DNA of 64,000 nucleotides from Sphingomonas nostoxanthinifaciens. GTDB taxonomy: Bacteria; Pseudomonadota; Alphaproteobacteria; Sphingomonadales; Sphingomonadaceae. Positions 17,937-26,964 of this stretch are shown piece after piece. Where the stretch lies: positions 3,282,001 to 3,346,000 of the forward strand of contig NZ_CP082839.1 in NCBI RefSeq assembly GCF_019930585.1, read 5' to 3'. Each line of letters opens with the position of its first letter. The stretch's first letter is position 1. The translations under genes and the position numbers were made by a program. The notes beneath the pieces are model-generated. The model had not been told where the DNA came from and made no database searches. It saw only the letters and a list, made by a program, of their open reading frames with translations.

Positions 17937-18898
17937 GCGCGCTGCTGGAAGTGACCGATCTCAGCGTTGGCTTCCGCGTGCCGACGCCGTTCTGGCGACC
18001 GCCAGCAAAGGTGCATGCGGTGCAGAACGTATCGTTCGCGCTCGGCCTAGGCGAGGTACTGGGTGTGGTCGGCGAGAGCGGATCGGGCAAGACCACGCTC
18101 GGCCGCGCGATCCTGCGCCTGATCGAGCCGAGCGGCGGCGCGATCCGGCTGGCGGGCGAACGGATCGACGCACTGCCGCCGGGCCGCATGCTGCCGGTGC
18201 GGCGACGCATGCAGGCAGTGTTCCAGGACCCCACCGCCAGCCTCAATCCGGCGATGACCATTGGCCACGCGGTGGGCGAAGGGCTCGCGGTCCATCGCAT
18301 CGGCGACCGCGCCGACCGCCCCGCGCGGGTCACGGCGATGCTGGCGCGCGTCGGCCTGCCGCACGATGCCGCTGGGCGCCGGCCACAGGCGCTATCGGGT
18401 GGACAGCGGCAGCGGGTCGGCATAGCCCGCGCGCTAATTGTCGAACCCGATCTGCTGATCGCAGACGAAGCCGTATCAGCGCTCGACGTGTCCGTGCAGG
18501 CCGGCATCGTCAACCTGTTGATGGACCTGCGCGCCGAGATGGCGCTGTCGATGCTGTTCATCGCGCATGACCTCGATCTGGTGCGCTTCGTCTGCGACCG
18601 AGTGATGGTGATCTATCTCGGCCGGGTGATGGAGATCGGGCGTACCGCCGACGTCTTCGCACAACCGCGCCATCCTTATACGCGCGCGCTGATCGATGCT
18701 GTTCCGAGGATCGGCGCACGCGCAACAGCGCGTCAGCTGTTGACCGGCGATCCCCCCAGCCCGCTCGCCCCGCCATCAGGTTGCGTCTTCCGCACCCGCT
18801 GCCCGCATGCCGCGCCCGCATGCGCCGAGGCGATACCGCCACTCACCGGCACGTCCGACGGCCACGCCACCGCCTGTATCCGCCAGCACGAGCTATGA
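17933..18898 (+). CDS. Peptide ABC transporter ATP-binding protein, DppF/OppF type
   Basis: This 321-residue ATPase has Walker A GESGSGKT (about 46-53), signature LSGGQRQR (about 154), Walker B LLIADEAVSALDVSVQ (about 172) and the OppF/DppF C-terminal motif GCVFRTRCPHAAPACAE. It pairs with the preceding ATPase as the second nucleotide-binding subunit. The start is a GTG overlapping the previous TGA. Longer in-frame starts would extend far into the upstream gene and lack family similarity. Its stop overlaps the ATG of the hydroxyacid dehydrogenase gene. Confidence 0.93.
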   Translation: MSALLEVTDLSVGFRVPTPFWRPPAKVHAVQNVSFALGLGEVLGVVGESGSGKTTLGRAILRLIEPSGGAIRLAGERIDALPPGRMLPVRRRMQAVFQDPTASLNPAMTIGHAVGEGLAVHRIGDRADRPARVTAMLARVGLPHDAAGRRPQALSGGQRQRVGIARALIVEPDLLIADEAVSALDVSVQAGIVNLLMDLRAEMALSMLFIAHDLDLVRFVCDRVMVIYLGRVMEIGRTADVFAQPRHPYTRALIDAVPRIGARATARQLLTGDPPSPLAPPSGCVFRTRCPHAAPACAEAIPPLTGTSDGHATACIRQHEL

Positions 18899-19830
18899 AC
18901 CGCATGCCCCGCATCCTGATCGCCGCCCGCACCAATCCCGAAGGGTTCGCGACCCTGTTCCGCGCCGAACTGCCCGAGCATGAGGTGGTGACGGCGGTGC
19001 CCGACGACGGCGCGCCGACCCCCTATGTGGTCGTGGGCCTGCCGCCGCCGGGCTTGCTCGCGTCGCTCAAAGGACTGGAGGTGATCCTCAGCATCAATGC
19101 CGGGGTCGAGCATCTGCTGGCATCGGGCGAGGTGCCACCGGGCGTGCCGGTGGTGCGGATGGTCGATCCGGGCCTCGTCGCGGGCATGGTCGAGTGGGTG
19201 GCGGGGCGCGTGCTGGCGTGGCACCGCAACCTCTTCGCCTATCGCGAGCAGCAGGCGGGCGGCCTCTGGGCGCAGCTGCCCGAAATGCTCGCGGCCGAGC
19301 GGATCGTGACCGTGCTCGGCGCGGGCGAGCTGGGTGGCCCGGTCGCGACGATGCTGGCGACGTTGGGCTTCGCGGTGCGGACGTGGAGCCGCACGCCGCG
19401 CGTGGTGCCGGGCTGCTCCGGCTTTGCCGGGCGCGACGCGCTGGGCGATGCGGTCGCGGGGGCGGACGTCCTGGTCAATCTCCTGCCGGCGACCGCGCAG
19501 ACGATCGACCTGATCGATCATCGCCTGCTGTCGCGGATGCGGCCGGGCAGCTTGCTGGTGAATGGCGGGCGCGGCTCGGCGGTGGTCGATGCGGACCTGC
19601 TGCGCGCGCTCGACGACGGCGTGCTGGGCGCGGCCGCGCTCGATGTGTTCCGGCAGGAGCCGCTGCCGGGCGATCACCCATTCTGGAGCCATCCGCGCGT
19701 GTTCATCACGCCGCATGCCGCCGCGATCACCCACGCGCGCACCTCGGTCGCGGTCATGGCCGAAAGCATACGCCGCCACGAACGCGGCGAGCCGCTCGCG
19801 AACGTCGTCGATCCGGCGCGAGGCTATTGA
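18895..19830 (+). CDS. D-2-hydroxyacid dehydrogenase, GhrA (glyoxylate/hydroxypyruvate reductase)-like
   Basis: This 311-residue NAD(P)-dependent enzyme has the coenzyme loop VLGAGELGGPVATML, the catalytic Arg region NGGRGSAVVDADLLRAL, a Glu in VFRQEPLPGDHPFW and the catalytic His in FITPHAAAITH. GhrA-type enzymes reduce glyoxylate, hydroxypyruvate and other 2-keto acids, or oxidise D-2-hydroxy acids in reverse. It is placed between the two ATPases and the binding-protein gene of a peptide importer, with ATGA overlap upstream and TGATG overlap downstream. This unusual position suggests that the transported compound contains or yields a 2-hydroxy or 2-keto acid; that is inference. Confidence 0.9.
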   Translation: MNRMPRILIAARTNPEGFATLFRAELPEHEVVTAVPDDGAPTPYVVVGLPPPGLLASLKGLEVILSINAGVEHLLASGEVPPGVPVVRMVDPGLVAGMVEWVAGRVLAWHRNLFAYREQQAGGLWAQLPEMLAAERIVTVLGAGELGGPVATMLATLGFAVRTWSRTPRVVPGCSGFAGRDALGDAVAGADVLVNLLPATAQTIDLIDHRLLSRMRPGSLLVNGGRGSAVVDADLLRALDDGVLGAAALDVFRQEPLPGDHPFWSHPRVFITPHAAAITHARTSVAVMAESIRRHERGEPLANVVDPARGY

Positions 19831-21446
19831 TGACCGACGCCAGCCGGGGACAGAATTGGTCGCGGCGCGGTGCATTGGGCGGCATCGCCGCTGCAACGAC
19901 ATTAAGCGGGTGCCGGCCGCTCCGCCGCCGCGCCGACAACACCCTGGTCGCCGGGCTGACCTACGATCTCGACACGCTGAACGTCTATTCGACCGGCTTC
20001 CTCGGCGACGTGCAGGCGGCGGTGGTTGAAGGGCTGCTCGCCCCCGATGCGCATGCGCGCTACGTGCCGGTCCTCGCCACAAGCGTGCCGTCGATCGCCA
20101 ATGGCGGCATCGTGATTGACCCGGACGGCACGGGCATGACGATCACATACGCACTGCGGCGGGGTGTGCGCTGGCACGACGGCGCGCCCTTCACCGCCGC
20201 CGACGTCGCATTCACGTGGCGCGCCGTCCGCAACCCCGCCTTTCTCGCGGAATCCAAGGATGGTGCGGAGGAGATCGTCGCGATCGAGACGCCCGATCCG
20301 TTTACGGTCGTCTGCCGCTACGCCAAAGTTACACCGACCTTCGCCGCCACCCTGTTCACGTTCGGCATCCTGCCCAAGCATCTGCTGGAGGGCGTCAACC
20401 TCAACAACGCACCCTATAACGAGCGGCCGATCGGCACTGGGCCGTTCATAGTGACGCGCTTCCGGCGCGGCCAATATGTGCTGACCGAGCGCAACCCGCA
20501 TTACTGGCGGCGCGATGCGGCGGGGCGGCAGCTGCCGTACATCGATCGGCTGATCTTCAAGATTATCCCCAATTCGAACACGCTGCTGACGCAGCTCCGC
20601 TCGGGCGAGCTCGATCTGGTGACCCAGACGCCTTACGACCAGGCCAAGCAGATGAACGGGCTGGCCGGCGTCGATCTCGTCCGCTCACCTTTGCTTTCGT
20701 GGCAGCATCTCGACTTCAACTTCCGCAACCCCTTGCTGCGCGATCCCGCGATACGGCGCGCGATCGCGCACGCGCTCGATCGCTCGGCAATGGTGAAGGT
20801 CAATGGCGGCTTTCAGACCCCGGCCTGGTCGGTGGTCGTCCCGATCTTCGATTTCCACGATCCGCACGCGCTACGTTATCCCTACGACCCAGTCAGAGCG
20901 CGCGCGATCCTCGATGCGGCCGGCTACGTGCCGGGACCGGATGGCGTGCGGGCGCGCGCGGGCGCCCGCCTGTCGTTCCGCGTCGTCACGCAGGCGGGAA
21001 AGGCCGACGACGAACTGACCCAGCAGATCATCCTCGCCCAACTCAAGGCAATCGGCATCGAAGCCTTCGCCGACAACAAGATGGGGATCGCCTATCGCCA
21101 AGCGCGCTACAAAGGCGACTTCGACATGACCTACAGCTCGTGGGTCACCGGCGTCGATCCGGTCTACAGCCGCTTCTTCGCCACACACGGATCGAATAAC
21201 GGCCAAGCTTATAGCAATCCGGCGATGGACCGGATCCTCGCGCAGATGGAAAGCACGCTCGACCCGGTCGAGCGCAAGCGAGCGGCGTTCGAGATGCAGC
21301 ATCTCCTGGCGGTCGACCTGCCCACGATCCCGCTCACCAACGCGGTGGCGGTGGTCAGCAAGAACAGCCGGCTACAAGGCTTCACGCCAAACCCGACCAA
21401 CATGACTCCGTATGTCTCGTGCGCCGGCTGGAGGCTGAACGCATGA
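19830..21446 (+). CDS. Peptide ABC transporter substrate-binding lipoprotein (SBP_bac_5 family)
   Basis: This 538-residue protein has an N-terminal SRRGALGGIAAATTLSGC, which combines a twin-arginine pair (Arg12-Arg13) with a lipobox ending at Cys28. It is therefore probably a Tat-exported lipoprotein on the periplasmic face of the inner membrane. The mature part shows SBP_bac_5 features: LDTLNVYSTGFLGDVQAAVVEGLL, YALRRGVRWHDGAPFTAADV and NPHYWRRDAAGRQLPYIDRL. It captures a peptide-like ligand for the two permeases downstream. ATG 19830 overlaps the previous stop. Ligand identity cannot be read from sequence. Confidence 0.92.
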   Translation: MTDASRGQNWSRRGALGGIAAATTLSGCRPLRRRADNTLVAGLTYDLDTLNVYSTGFLGDVQAAVVEGLLAPDAHARYVPVLATSVPSIANGGIVIDPDGTGMTITYALRRGVRWHDGAPFTAADVAFTWRAVRNPAFLAESKDGAEEIVAIETPDPFTVVCRYAKVTPTFAATLFTFGILPKHLLEGVNLNNAPYNERPIGTGPFIVTRFRRGQYVLTERNPHYWRRDAAGRQLPYIDRLIFKIIPNSNTLLTQLRSGELDLVTQTPYDQAKQMNGLAGVDLVRSPLLSWQHLDFNFRNPLLRDPAIRRAIAHALDRSAMVKVNGGFQTPAWSVVVPIFDFHDPHALRYPYDPVRARAILDAAGYVPGPDGVRARAGARLSFRVVTQAGKADDELTQQIILAQLKAIGIEAFADNKMGIAYRQARYKGDFDMTYSSWVTGVDPVYSRFFATHGSNNGQAYSNPAMDRILAQMESTLDPVERKRAAFEMQHLLAVDLPTIPLTNAVAVVSKNSRLQGFTPNPTNMTPYVSCAGWRLNA

Positions 21447-22396
21447 GCGCGGGCGCCCTCCTCCGCCGCCTGCTCGGCGTGATACCGCTGCTGATCGGCA
21501 TATCGTTGATCCTGTTCGCGGTGATCCATCTGGCGCCCGGCGGCCCGCTCGACGTCTATGCCGACAACCCGTCAGTCACGCCCGAGGCGCTGGCACGGAT
21601 CGCGCGCGCCTACGGCCTCGATCGACCGTTGACGGTGCAATATGCGCTGTGGCTGAAGGCGATGCTGATCGGCGACTGGGGCTATTCGATCCGAACCGGC
21701 CGCCCTGTCCTCACGGAAATTACCGAGCGTATCGGCCCGACGCTGGAGCTGGCCGCGGTCGCCGCCTCGGTCGCGCTGTTGATGGCGATGGCGCTGGGCG
21801 TCGTCGCGGCAGCACGCGATGGGCGGCGGATCGATCGCGTCATCGAGCTGGTCACGCTGGGCGGTCTGTCCATACCGGTGTTCTGGCTGGGTCTGGTGCT
21901 GCAATATCTGTTCAGCGTGAAACTCGGCTGGCTGCCGTCGGCCGGGCTCGAGACGATCGGCGGCAGTTCGTTCGGCGATCGACTGGCGCATCTAGTCATG
22001 CCGGCGGCTGTGCTGGCATTCGCAACCGGGGCAGCCTGGACCCGCTATCTCCGTGCCGGGATGATCGACGCACTGCGGCAGGACTATGTCCGCACGGCTT
22101 ACGCCAAGGGACTATCGAGGCCGGCGGTGCTGCTGCGCCACGGGCTTCGCAATGCGATCGTCCCCGCGATCAGCATTATCGCGCTCGATCTTGCCAGCCT
22201 GATCTCGGGCGCGGTCATCACCGAGGCGGTGTTCGCATGGCCCGGCATCGGCAGCCTGTTCGTCGAGAGCCTCGACGGACGCGACTATCCGGTGCTGATG
22301 GGTGTGCTGCTGGCGGGATCGGCCGCGGTGATCCTCGCAAACCTGCTCGCAGATCTGGTTCAGGGCCTGCTCGATCCCCGGCTGCGCGATGGATGA
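21443..22396 (+). CDS. Peptide ABC transporter permease, DppB/OppB type
   Basis: This 317-residue inner-membrane permease begins with the conserved helix LLRRLLGVIPLLIGISLILFAVIHLAPGGP. About six helices follow, with the EAA-like coupling loop LRAGMIDALRQDYVRTAYAKGLSRPAVLLRHGLRNAIVP near residue 220. The start ATG overlaps the binding-protein stop and the next permease overlaps its 3' end by eight bases. It forms the channel with the DppC-type permease. Confidence 0.93.
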   Translation: MSAGALLRRLLGVIPLLIGISLILFAVIHLAPGGPLDVYADNPSVTPEALARIARAYGLDRPLTVQYALWLKAMLIGDWGYSIRTGRPVLTEITERIGPTLELAAVAASVALLMAMALGVVAAARDGRRIDRVIELVTLGGLSIPVFWLGLVLQYLFSVKLGWLPSAGLETIGGSSFGDRLAHLVMPAAVLAFATGAAWTRYLRAGMIDALRQDYVRTAYAKGLSRPAVLLRHGLRNAIVPAISIIALDLASLISGAVITEAVFAWPGIGSLFVESLDGRDYPVLMGVLLAGSAAVILANLLADLVQGLLDPRLRDG

Positions 22397-23258
22397 GGCG
22401 GTGCTCATCGCGGCGGACACGGTGGCCGTCGAGGATGGCCGCCTGCCGCTGCGCCCGCGGCTGCGCACGTCGGTCCGGCTCGGTCTCGCCATGCTCGGGT
22501 TGATGCTGGTTGCAGCCGTGCTCGGGCCAATGCTGTCGCCTTACGCTTACGACGCGCAAAGCCTAGCGCTGATGGGACTGCCGCATGCGCCGTCGCGCGC
22601 GCATTGGCTCGGCACCGACGAACTCGGTCGCGACGAGCTGACGCGCCTCCTTTATGGCGGTCGTATCTCGCTGTCGGTCGGGCTCGCCGGCGCAGCGTGC
22701 GCGACCATGTTCGGCACGACGATCGGCGCGCTCGCCGGCTATGCTGGCGGACTGACCGATCGGATGGCGATGCGCCTCACCGACGTCATGCTCTCGATCC
22801 CTGCGCTACCGCTTGTGCTGGTGGTGTCCGGGCTCGTTCGGCCGACCCCGGCGCTGTTGGTGCTCCTGATCGCAGGGCTGATCTGGACGCCCACCGCGCG
22901 GCTCGTGCGCGCCCAGGTAAGCGGCCTAAAGGCATGGGACTTCGTCGCGGCGGCGCGGGCACTTGGCGTGGGACCGGTCGCCATCGTCGTGCGTCACATC
23001 CTGCCCAACGCGCTCGGCGCGATCGCCGTCTCGGCGACGATCGCCGTGGGCGGCGCGATCATGCTGGAATCGGCGCTGTCGTTCCTCGGCTTCGGGATTC
23101 AGCCGCCGACGCCCAGCTGGGGCAGTCTGCTCAACAAATCCGAGCCGTGGCTGGTTAGCGCGCCGTGGTTGTCGATTCCGCCGGGCGTGGCGATCTTCCT
23201 CACGATCCTGTCGGTCAACCTGCTGGGCGACGGGCTGCGGCGTGGAGTCGGCCGATGA
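22389..23258 (+). CDS. Peptide ABC transporter permease, DppC/OppC type
   Basis: This 289-residue permease has the DppC hallmark HWLGTDELGRDELTRLLYGGRISLSVGL after its first transmembrane helix. It also has the coupling loop RLVRAQVSGLKAWDFVAAARALGV and the late ALSFLGFGIQPPTPSWG. It completes the importer and is the last gene of the operon; the next gene, 11 bases on, is on the other strand. Confidence 0.93.
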   Translation: MDEAVLIAADTVAVEDGRLPLRPRLRTSVRLGLAMLGLMLVAAVLGPMLSPYAYDAQSLALMGLPHAPSRAHWLGTDELGRDELTRLLYGGRISLSVGLAGAACATMFGTTIGALAGYAGGLTDRMAMRLTDVMLSIPALPLVLVVSGLVRPTPALLVLLIAGLIWTPTARLVRAQVSGLKAWDFVAAARALGVGPVAIVVRHILPNALGAIAVSATIAVGGAIMLESALSFLGFGIQPPTPSWGSLLNKSEPWLVSAPWLSIPPGVAIFLTILSVNLLGDGLRRGVGR

Positions 23259-23269
23259 GTGCACTTCGG

Positions 23270-23770
23270 TCAGCGGATGCGGATGCAGCGCGTGCCGACC
23301 GGATTGCGGCCGACACTCATGAAATAGGTTCCCAGCGCCGCCCGCGTGATCGTCACAGGGTCACCGCCACGCGGCAGGCGGCGGAAGCTGTCGAGGCTGC
23401 GCCAGACCGAGCCATCCTCCAGCCGCACCTCCGCGTGATCAGGCCCAGTTTCCTGCGCCGATTGGACGATGCCGGTAACCTGCCTGATGTCGTCGTGGTC
23501 CTCGTCGCCTCGCCCGGTGAGACCGGCGAGCGCGTCCTTCGGAATCGTGAAGCCGAACAGCGAGCGGCGGGTACGCCGGGCCGCCTCGCGCGATACCAAG
23601 GTGGCCGATCCCTCGTCCACAGCGCCGACGAGCTTCGCCGACGCCACATCGAGGCACGCCAGCCGCTGATCCGACGCACGCACGGACTGACATGCACGCA
23701 GTCCATCCACCAGATCGCCGCGCGCGCCTGCTCCATCTGTCGCCAGCACGAACGCCATCAAAATCATCAT
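23270..23770 (-). CDS. Exported protein of unknown function
   Basis: This protein of about 166 residues starts with a signal-like segment, MMILMAFVLATDGAGA. It then has LRACQSVRASDQRLACLDVASAKLV, a CxxV-x-D-xRLxCLD pattern seen in many small exported proteobacterial proteins, including some linked to type VI secretion. The C-terminal half (about 95-165) could be a small beta-barrel (VTGIVQSAQETGPDHAEVRLEDGSVWRSLD). A TTG at 23785 is also in frame; I chose the ATG at 23770 because a GAGAGG sits just upstream. It converges on the permease gene and is divergent from the TonB receptor. The function is unknown. Confidence 0.7.
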   Translation of the reverse strand: MMILMAFVLATDGAGARGDLVDGLRACQSVRASDQRLACLDVASAKLVGAVDEGSATLVSREAARRTRRSLFGFTIPKDALAGLTGRGDEDHDDIRQVTGIVQSAQETGPDHAEVRLEDGSVWRSLDSFRRLPRGGDPVTITRAALGTYFMSVGRNPVGTRCIRIR

Positions 23771-23958
23771 CTTCGCCTCTCCCAAACAGCAAAATTCCGA
23801 AAGACTGTGTCGCCGACGCTACACCGACCGCCATTCGCAACAATACGAAATATTCGTATTCGCGAGTGCAAAATATTTGCTACAGATAAGCGACAATCCA
23901 TCTAAAGGATTCGAGCACCAAGAAGCAGACTGTATACGTGTCTCATACGGGGGAATGT

Positions 23959-26901
23959 ATGGTAGCGACTTTTCGCGCACGACTTTTTGCGTCTTCTCTA
24001 CTTGCGTCGTCAATTCTATCGGCTGCTCCGGCAGTGGCACAGGAGGCGGCGACACCGGCACCCGATACCGGCGCCACGGCGACCGGCGGCGAGATCGTCG
24101 TCACGGGCACGCTGATCCGCGATCCTTCAACAATCTCCGCCACCCCGATCCAAGTCACAGGGCGCGCAGAGATTCAGTTGCGACAGTCCAACACGGCGGA
24201 AGATTTGCTCCGCGATCTTCCCGGCGTGGTTCCAAGCATCGGCAATGCAGTCAATAACGGCAATGCCGGCTTCTCGTTCGCCGATCTTCGCGGGCTGGGC
24301 CCGAACCGCAACCTCGTATTGCTCGACGGACAGCGGATCGCACCGGCGGATCTGATCGGCCGCGTCGATCTCAACAACATCCCGTTGGCGCTCATCCAGC
24401 GCGTCGAGAATTTGACCGGCGGCGCGTCGACGACCTACGGTGCCGACGCCATCTCCGGCGTCATCAACTTCATCACCCGCTCCGACTTTTCGGGCGTCGA
24501 GATATCCGCCTCCGATCAGCTGACCGGACAAGGCGACGGCAATTATTTCCGCGTCGATGGGACGATCGGGGGCAACTTCGCCGACGGCAAAGGTAACGTC
24601 GTAGTCTCGCTCGGCTATCAGAGCGCGCAGCCGATCTACCAGGGCGACCGCAATTATTCGATTACCGCGCTAGACTCCTTCTCGGGCGCGCCGGCCGGAT
24701 CGAGCTTTAGCAACCCAGCGGTCTTCACGTTGCTTGGCAATACCGGCGGTCGTGTGCAGGTGCAGCCGAGTACAGGAACGTTCGCAACCGGCCTCTATCA
24801 GCCGTTCAACTTCAATCCGTACAACGTGTTCCAGCTGCCCTTCAAACGCTACAACGCTTATGCGGCCGGTCATTACGAGATCGCCGACGACATCGAAGTC
24901 TATATGCGTGGACTCTACTCCAAGAATGTCACGCAGACGATCGTGGCGCCGTCCGGCGTCGCCGGCTCGAATGTCGTCATTCCGTTGTCCAACCCCTATC
25001 TGACCGGGGCCGAACGGAGCGTCTTCTGCGCGGACGCAGGCTATACGACAGCCGAATGTAGCGCAGCGGCGACGGCTACGAGCCCGTCGAGCCCCGCATA
25101 TCGGACGGTGACCGAGGAACTGCGCTATCGATCGGTCGATGCCGGACCGCGTGTCGATCGTTACGAAACGCAGACGTTCGATTATCGCGGTGGCTTCCGC
25201 GGCAAGATCACCGATCACATCTCATTCGACGTCGCCGGGAGCTATGGCGAGAGCACCAACGACCATTACGAGCAGGGCTATTATTCGGTTTCGCGCGTAC
25301 GCGACGCGCTGCTCGCCACGAACACATCGACCTGCCTGAGCGGCAATACCGGCTGCGTCCCGATCAACCTGTTCGGGGGCACCGGCTCCGTGACGTCGGC
25401 CATGAACGGCTATGTGACCGTGCCGGCATTCAGCGTGGTTCGGTCCTCGCTTGCGCAAGGATCGGCGCTCATCAACGGCGATGTTGGCTTCGCGAGCCCG
25501 CTCGCACATACGCCGATCAAATTCGCCGTCGGCGCCGATTATCGCGACTATCAGGCGTCGCAGGCGGGCGACATCGAGAAGACCACGCCGGGCGAGCTGG
25601 GATTGGACTCGACGCTGACCCCGTTCAGCGGCGGCTACAATGTCACCGAGGGCTTCGGCGAGCTCGTGGCGGCGCTGATCGAAGACAAGCCGTTCTTCCA
25701 GAACCTAACGCTCGAGACCGGCGTGCGCTATTCCCACTATCGCGTGGATGCGCCCAGCCACCCGACATCGAACACAACCACCTACAAGGCAGGCGGCGAC
25801 TGGACACCGGTGGAGGGCGTCAAGTTTCGCGGCGTCTACCAGCACGCCGTACGCGCGCCGAACATCTACGAACTGTTCCAGCCCGCCAGTCCCGGCCTGA
25901 CCAACCTTTCGTCCGATCCGTGCTCGGGGTCGAAGCCGGTCGGTAACGCGACGCTGACGGCGGTCTGCCTCGCACAAGGCGCGCCGGCGTCGTCGATCGG
26001 CAAGATCAGCGATCCGGCATCGGGTCAGCCCAACACCACTACCGCCGGCAACCTCGCGCTCAAGCCCGAAAAGTCGGACAGCTTCACGCTTGGCATGGTG
26101 CTGCAACCGCGCCAGTTCATTCGCGGCTTCTCGCTGACTGTGGATTACTTCCATATCAAGGTGACGCAGGCGATCACCTCGCTATCGCCGCTTGATGCCA
26201 TCAGCGCCTGCTTCGGTAGCGTGACGGCCGCCAGCGCCACCAGCAGTTCATGCACCGCAATCCGCCGCAACCCCAGCACTGGCGCACTCGACGGCGATCC
26301 GGCGACGACCGGCGGCCTTTACCTCCCGCTGACCAATCAAGGCACGCTACTGACCGACGGCATCGATCTCGGCGCGAACTACAAGCACGACCTCGGGCCC
26401 GGCACGCTCAATCTGTCGTTCCAAGGGACGTGGACCCGTCGGGCGCTGTTCAAGGCGACGCCGACGGCGCTCAATCGCGAGTGCGTCGGCTTCTACAGCA
26501 CCAATTGCGGCGGTGCCGGCGCGCCGGAGAAGGGATCGCTCCAGCCCAAATATACGTGGAATCAGCGCACCACCTATACGATCGGCAATGTCGATCTGTC
26601 GCTGCTCTGGCGCCACATCAGCAGCATGAAGCAAGAGCCCGACGACGCGTTGAACGGCGACGGCCCCGCTCTTCCTGCCTTCGCGAAGATCAAGGCGTTC
26701 AACTACTTCGACGCCAGCGTGCGGTTCGCAGCATCCAGCCACTTCACCTTCCTCGTGACGGTGCAGAACCTGGCCAACAAGCTGCCGCCGATCGTCGGCT
26801 ACGATATCGGCTCGACCTTCTTCAACAGCGGCAACACCTATCCCTCGACCTACGATACACTTGGTCGGCGCTTCGGGGTGAGTGGACAGTTCAGCTTCTA
26901 G
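23959..26901 (+). CDS. TonB-dependent outer-membrane receptor
   Basis: This 980-residue protein has a signal peptide ending SAAPAVAQ, a likely TonB-interaction segment GEIVVTGTLIRD, and a plug domain including LRDLPGVVPSIGNAVNN and GGASTTYGADAISGVINFITR. A long beta-barrel follows, finishing GRRFGVSGQFSF with the terminal Phe expected of outer-membrane barrels. It would take up a ligand using TonB-ExbBD energy. The ATG at 23959 is preceded by GGGGGA. It lies just beyond the peptide-importer operon and before a sulfotransferase-like and hydroxylase pair, so it may import the same compound or one handled by those genes. The ligand is unknown. Confidence 0.93.
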   Translation: MVATFRARLFASSLLASSILSAAPAVAQEAATPAPDTGATATGGEIVVTGTLIRDPSTISATPIQVTGRAEIQLRQSNTAEDLLRDLPGVVPSIGNAVNNGNAGFSFADLRGLGPNRNLVLLDGQRIAPADLIGRVDLNNIPLALIQRVENLTGGASTTYGADAISGVINFITRSDFSGVEISASDQLTGQGDGNYFRVDGTIGGNFADGKGNVVVSLGYQSAQPIYQGDRNYSITALDSFSGAPAGSSFSNPAVFTLLGNTGGRVQVQPSTGTFATGLYQPFNFNPYNVFQLPFKRYNAYAAGHYEIADDIEVYMRGLYSKNVTQTIVAPSGVAGSNVVIPLSNPYLTGAERSVFCADAGYTTAECSAAATATSPSSPAYRTVTEELRYRSVDAGPRVDRYETQTFDYRGGFRGKITDHISFDVAGSYGESTNDHYEQGYYSVSRVRDALLATNTSTCLSGNTGCVPINLFGGTGSVTSAMNGYVTVPAFSVVRSSLAQGSALINGDVGFASPLAHTPIKFAVGADYRDYQASQAGDIEKTTPGELGLDSTLTPFSGGYNVTEGFGELVAALIEDKPFFQNLTLETGVRYSHYRVDAPSHPTSNTTTYKAGGDWTPVEGVKFRGVYQHAVRAPNIYELFQPASPGLTNLSSDPCSGSKPVGNATLTAVCLAQGAPASSIGKISDPASGQPNTTTAGNLALKPEKSDSFTLGMVLQPRQFIRGFSLTVDYFHIKVTQAITSLSPLDAISACFGSVTAASATSSSCTAIRRNPSTGALDGDPATTGGLYLPLTNQGTLLTDGIDLGANYKHDLGPGTLNLSFQGTWTRRALFKATPTALNRECVGFYSTNCGGAGAPEKGSLQPKYTWNQRTTYTIGNVDLSLLWRHISSMKQEPDDALNGDGPALPAFAKIKAFNYFDASVRFAASSHFTFLVTVQNLANKLPPIVGYDIGSTFFNSGNTYPSTYDTLGRRFGVSGQFSF

Positions 26902-26929
26902 GATCGGAATCGCAAAGTTCGACACGGGT

Positions 26930-26964
26930 GAGCGGGCGTCCTATCTGGCGACCCGCTCCTTTTT
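26930..26964. terminator. Rho-independent terminator between convergent genes
   Basis: GAGCGGG at 26930-26936 pairs with CCCGCTC at 26952-26958 around a 15-base loop and is followed by CTTTTT. It lies 29 bases after the TonB-receptor stop and abuts the stop of the opposite gene, so it ends the receptor transcript. Confidence 0.75.
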
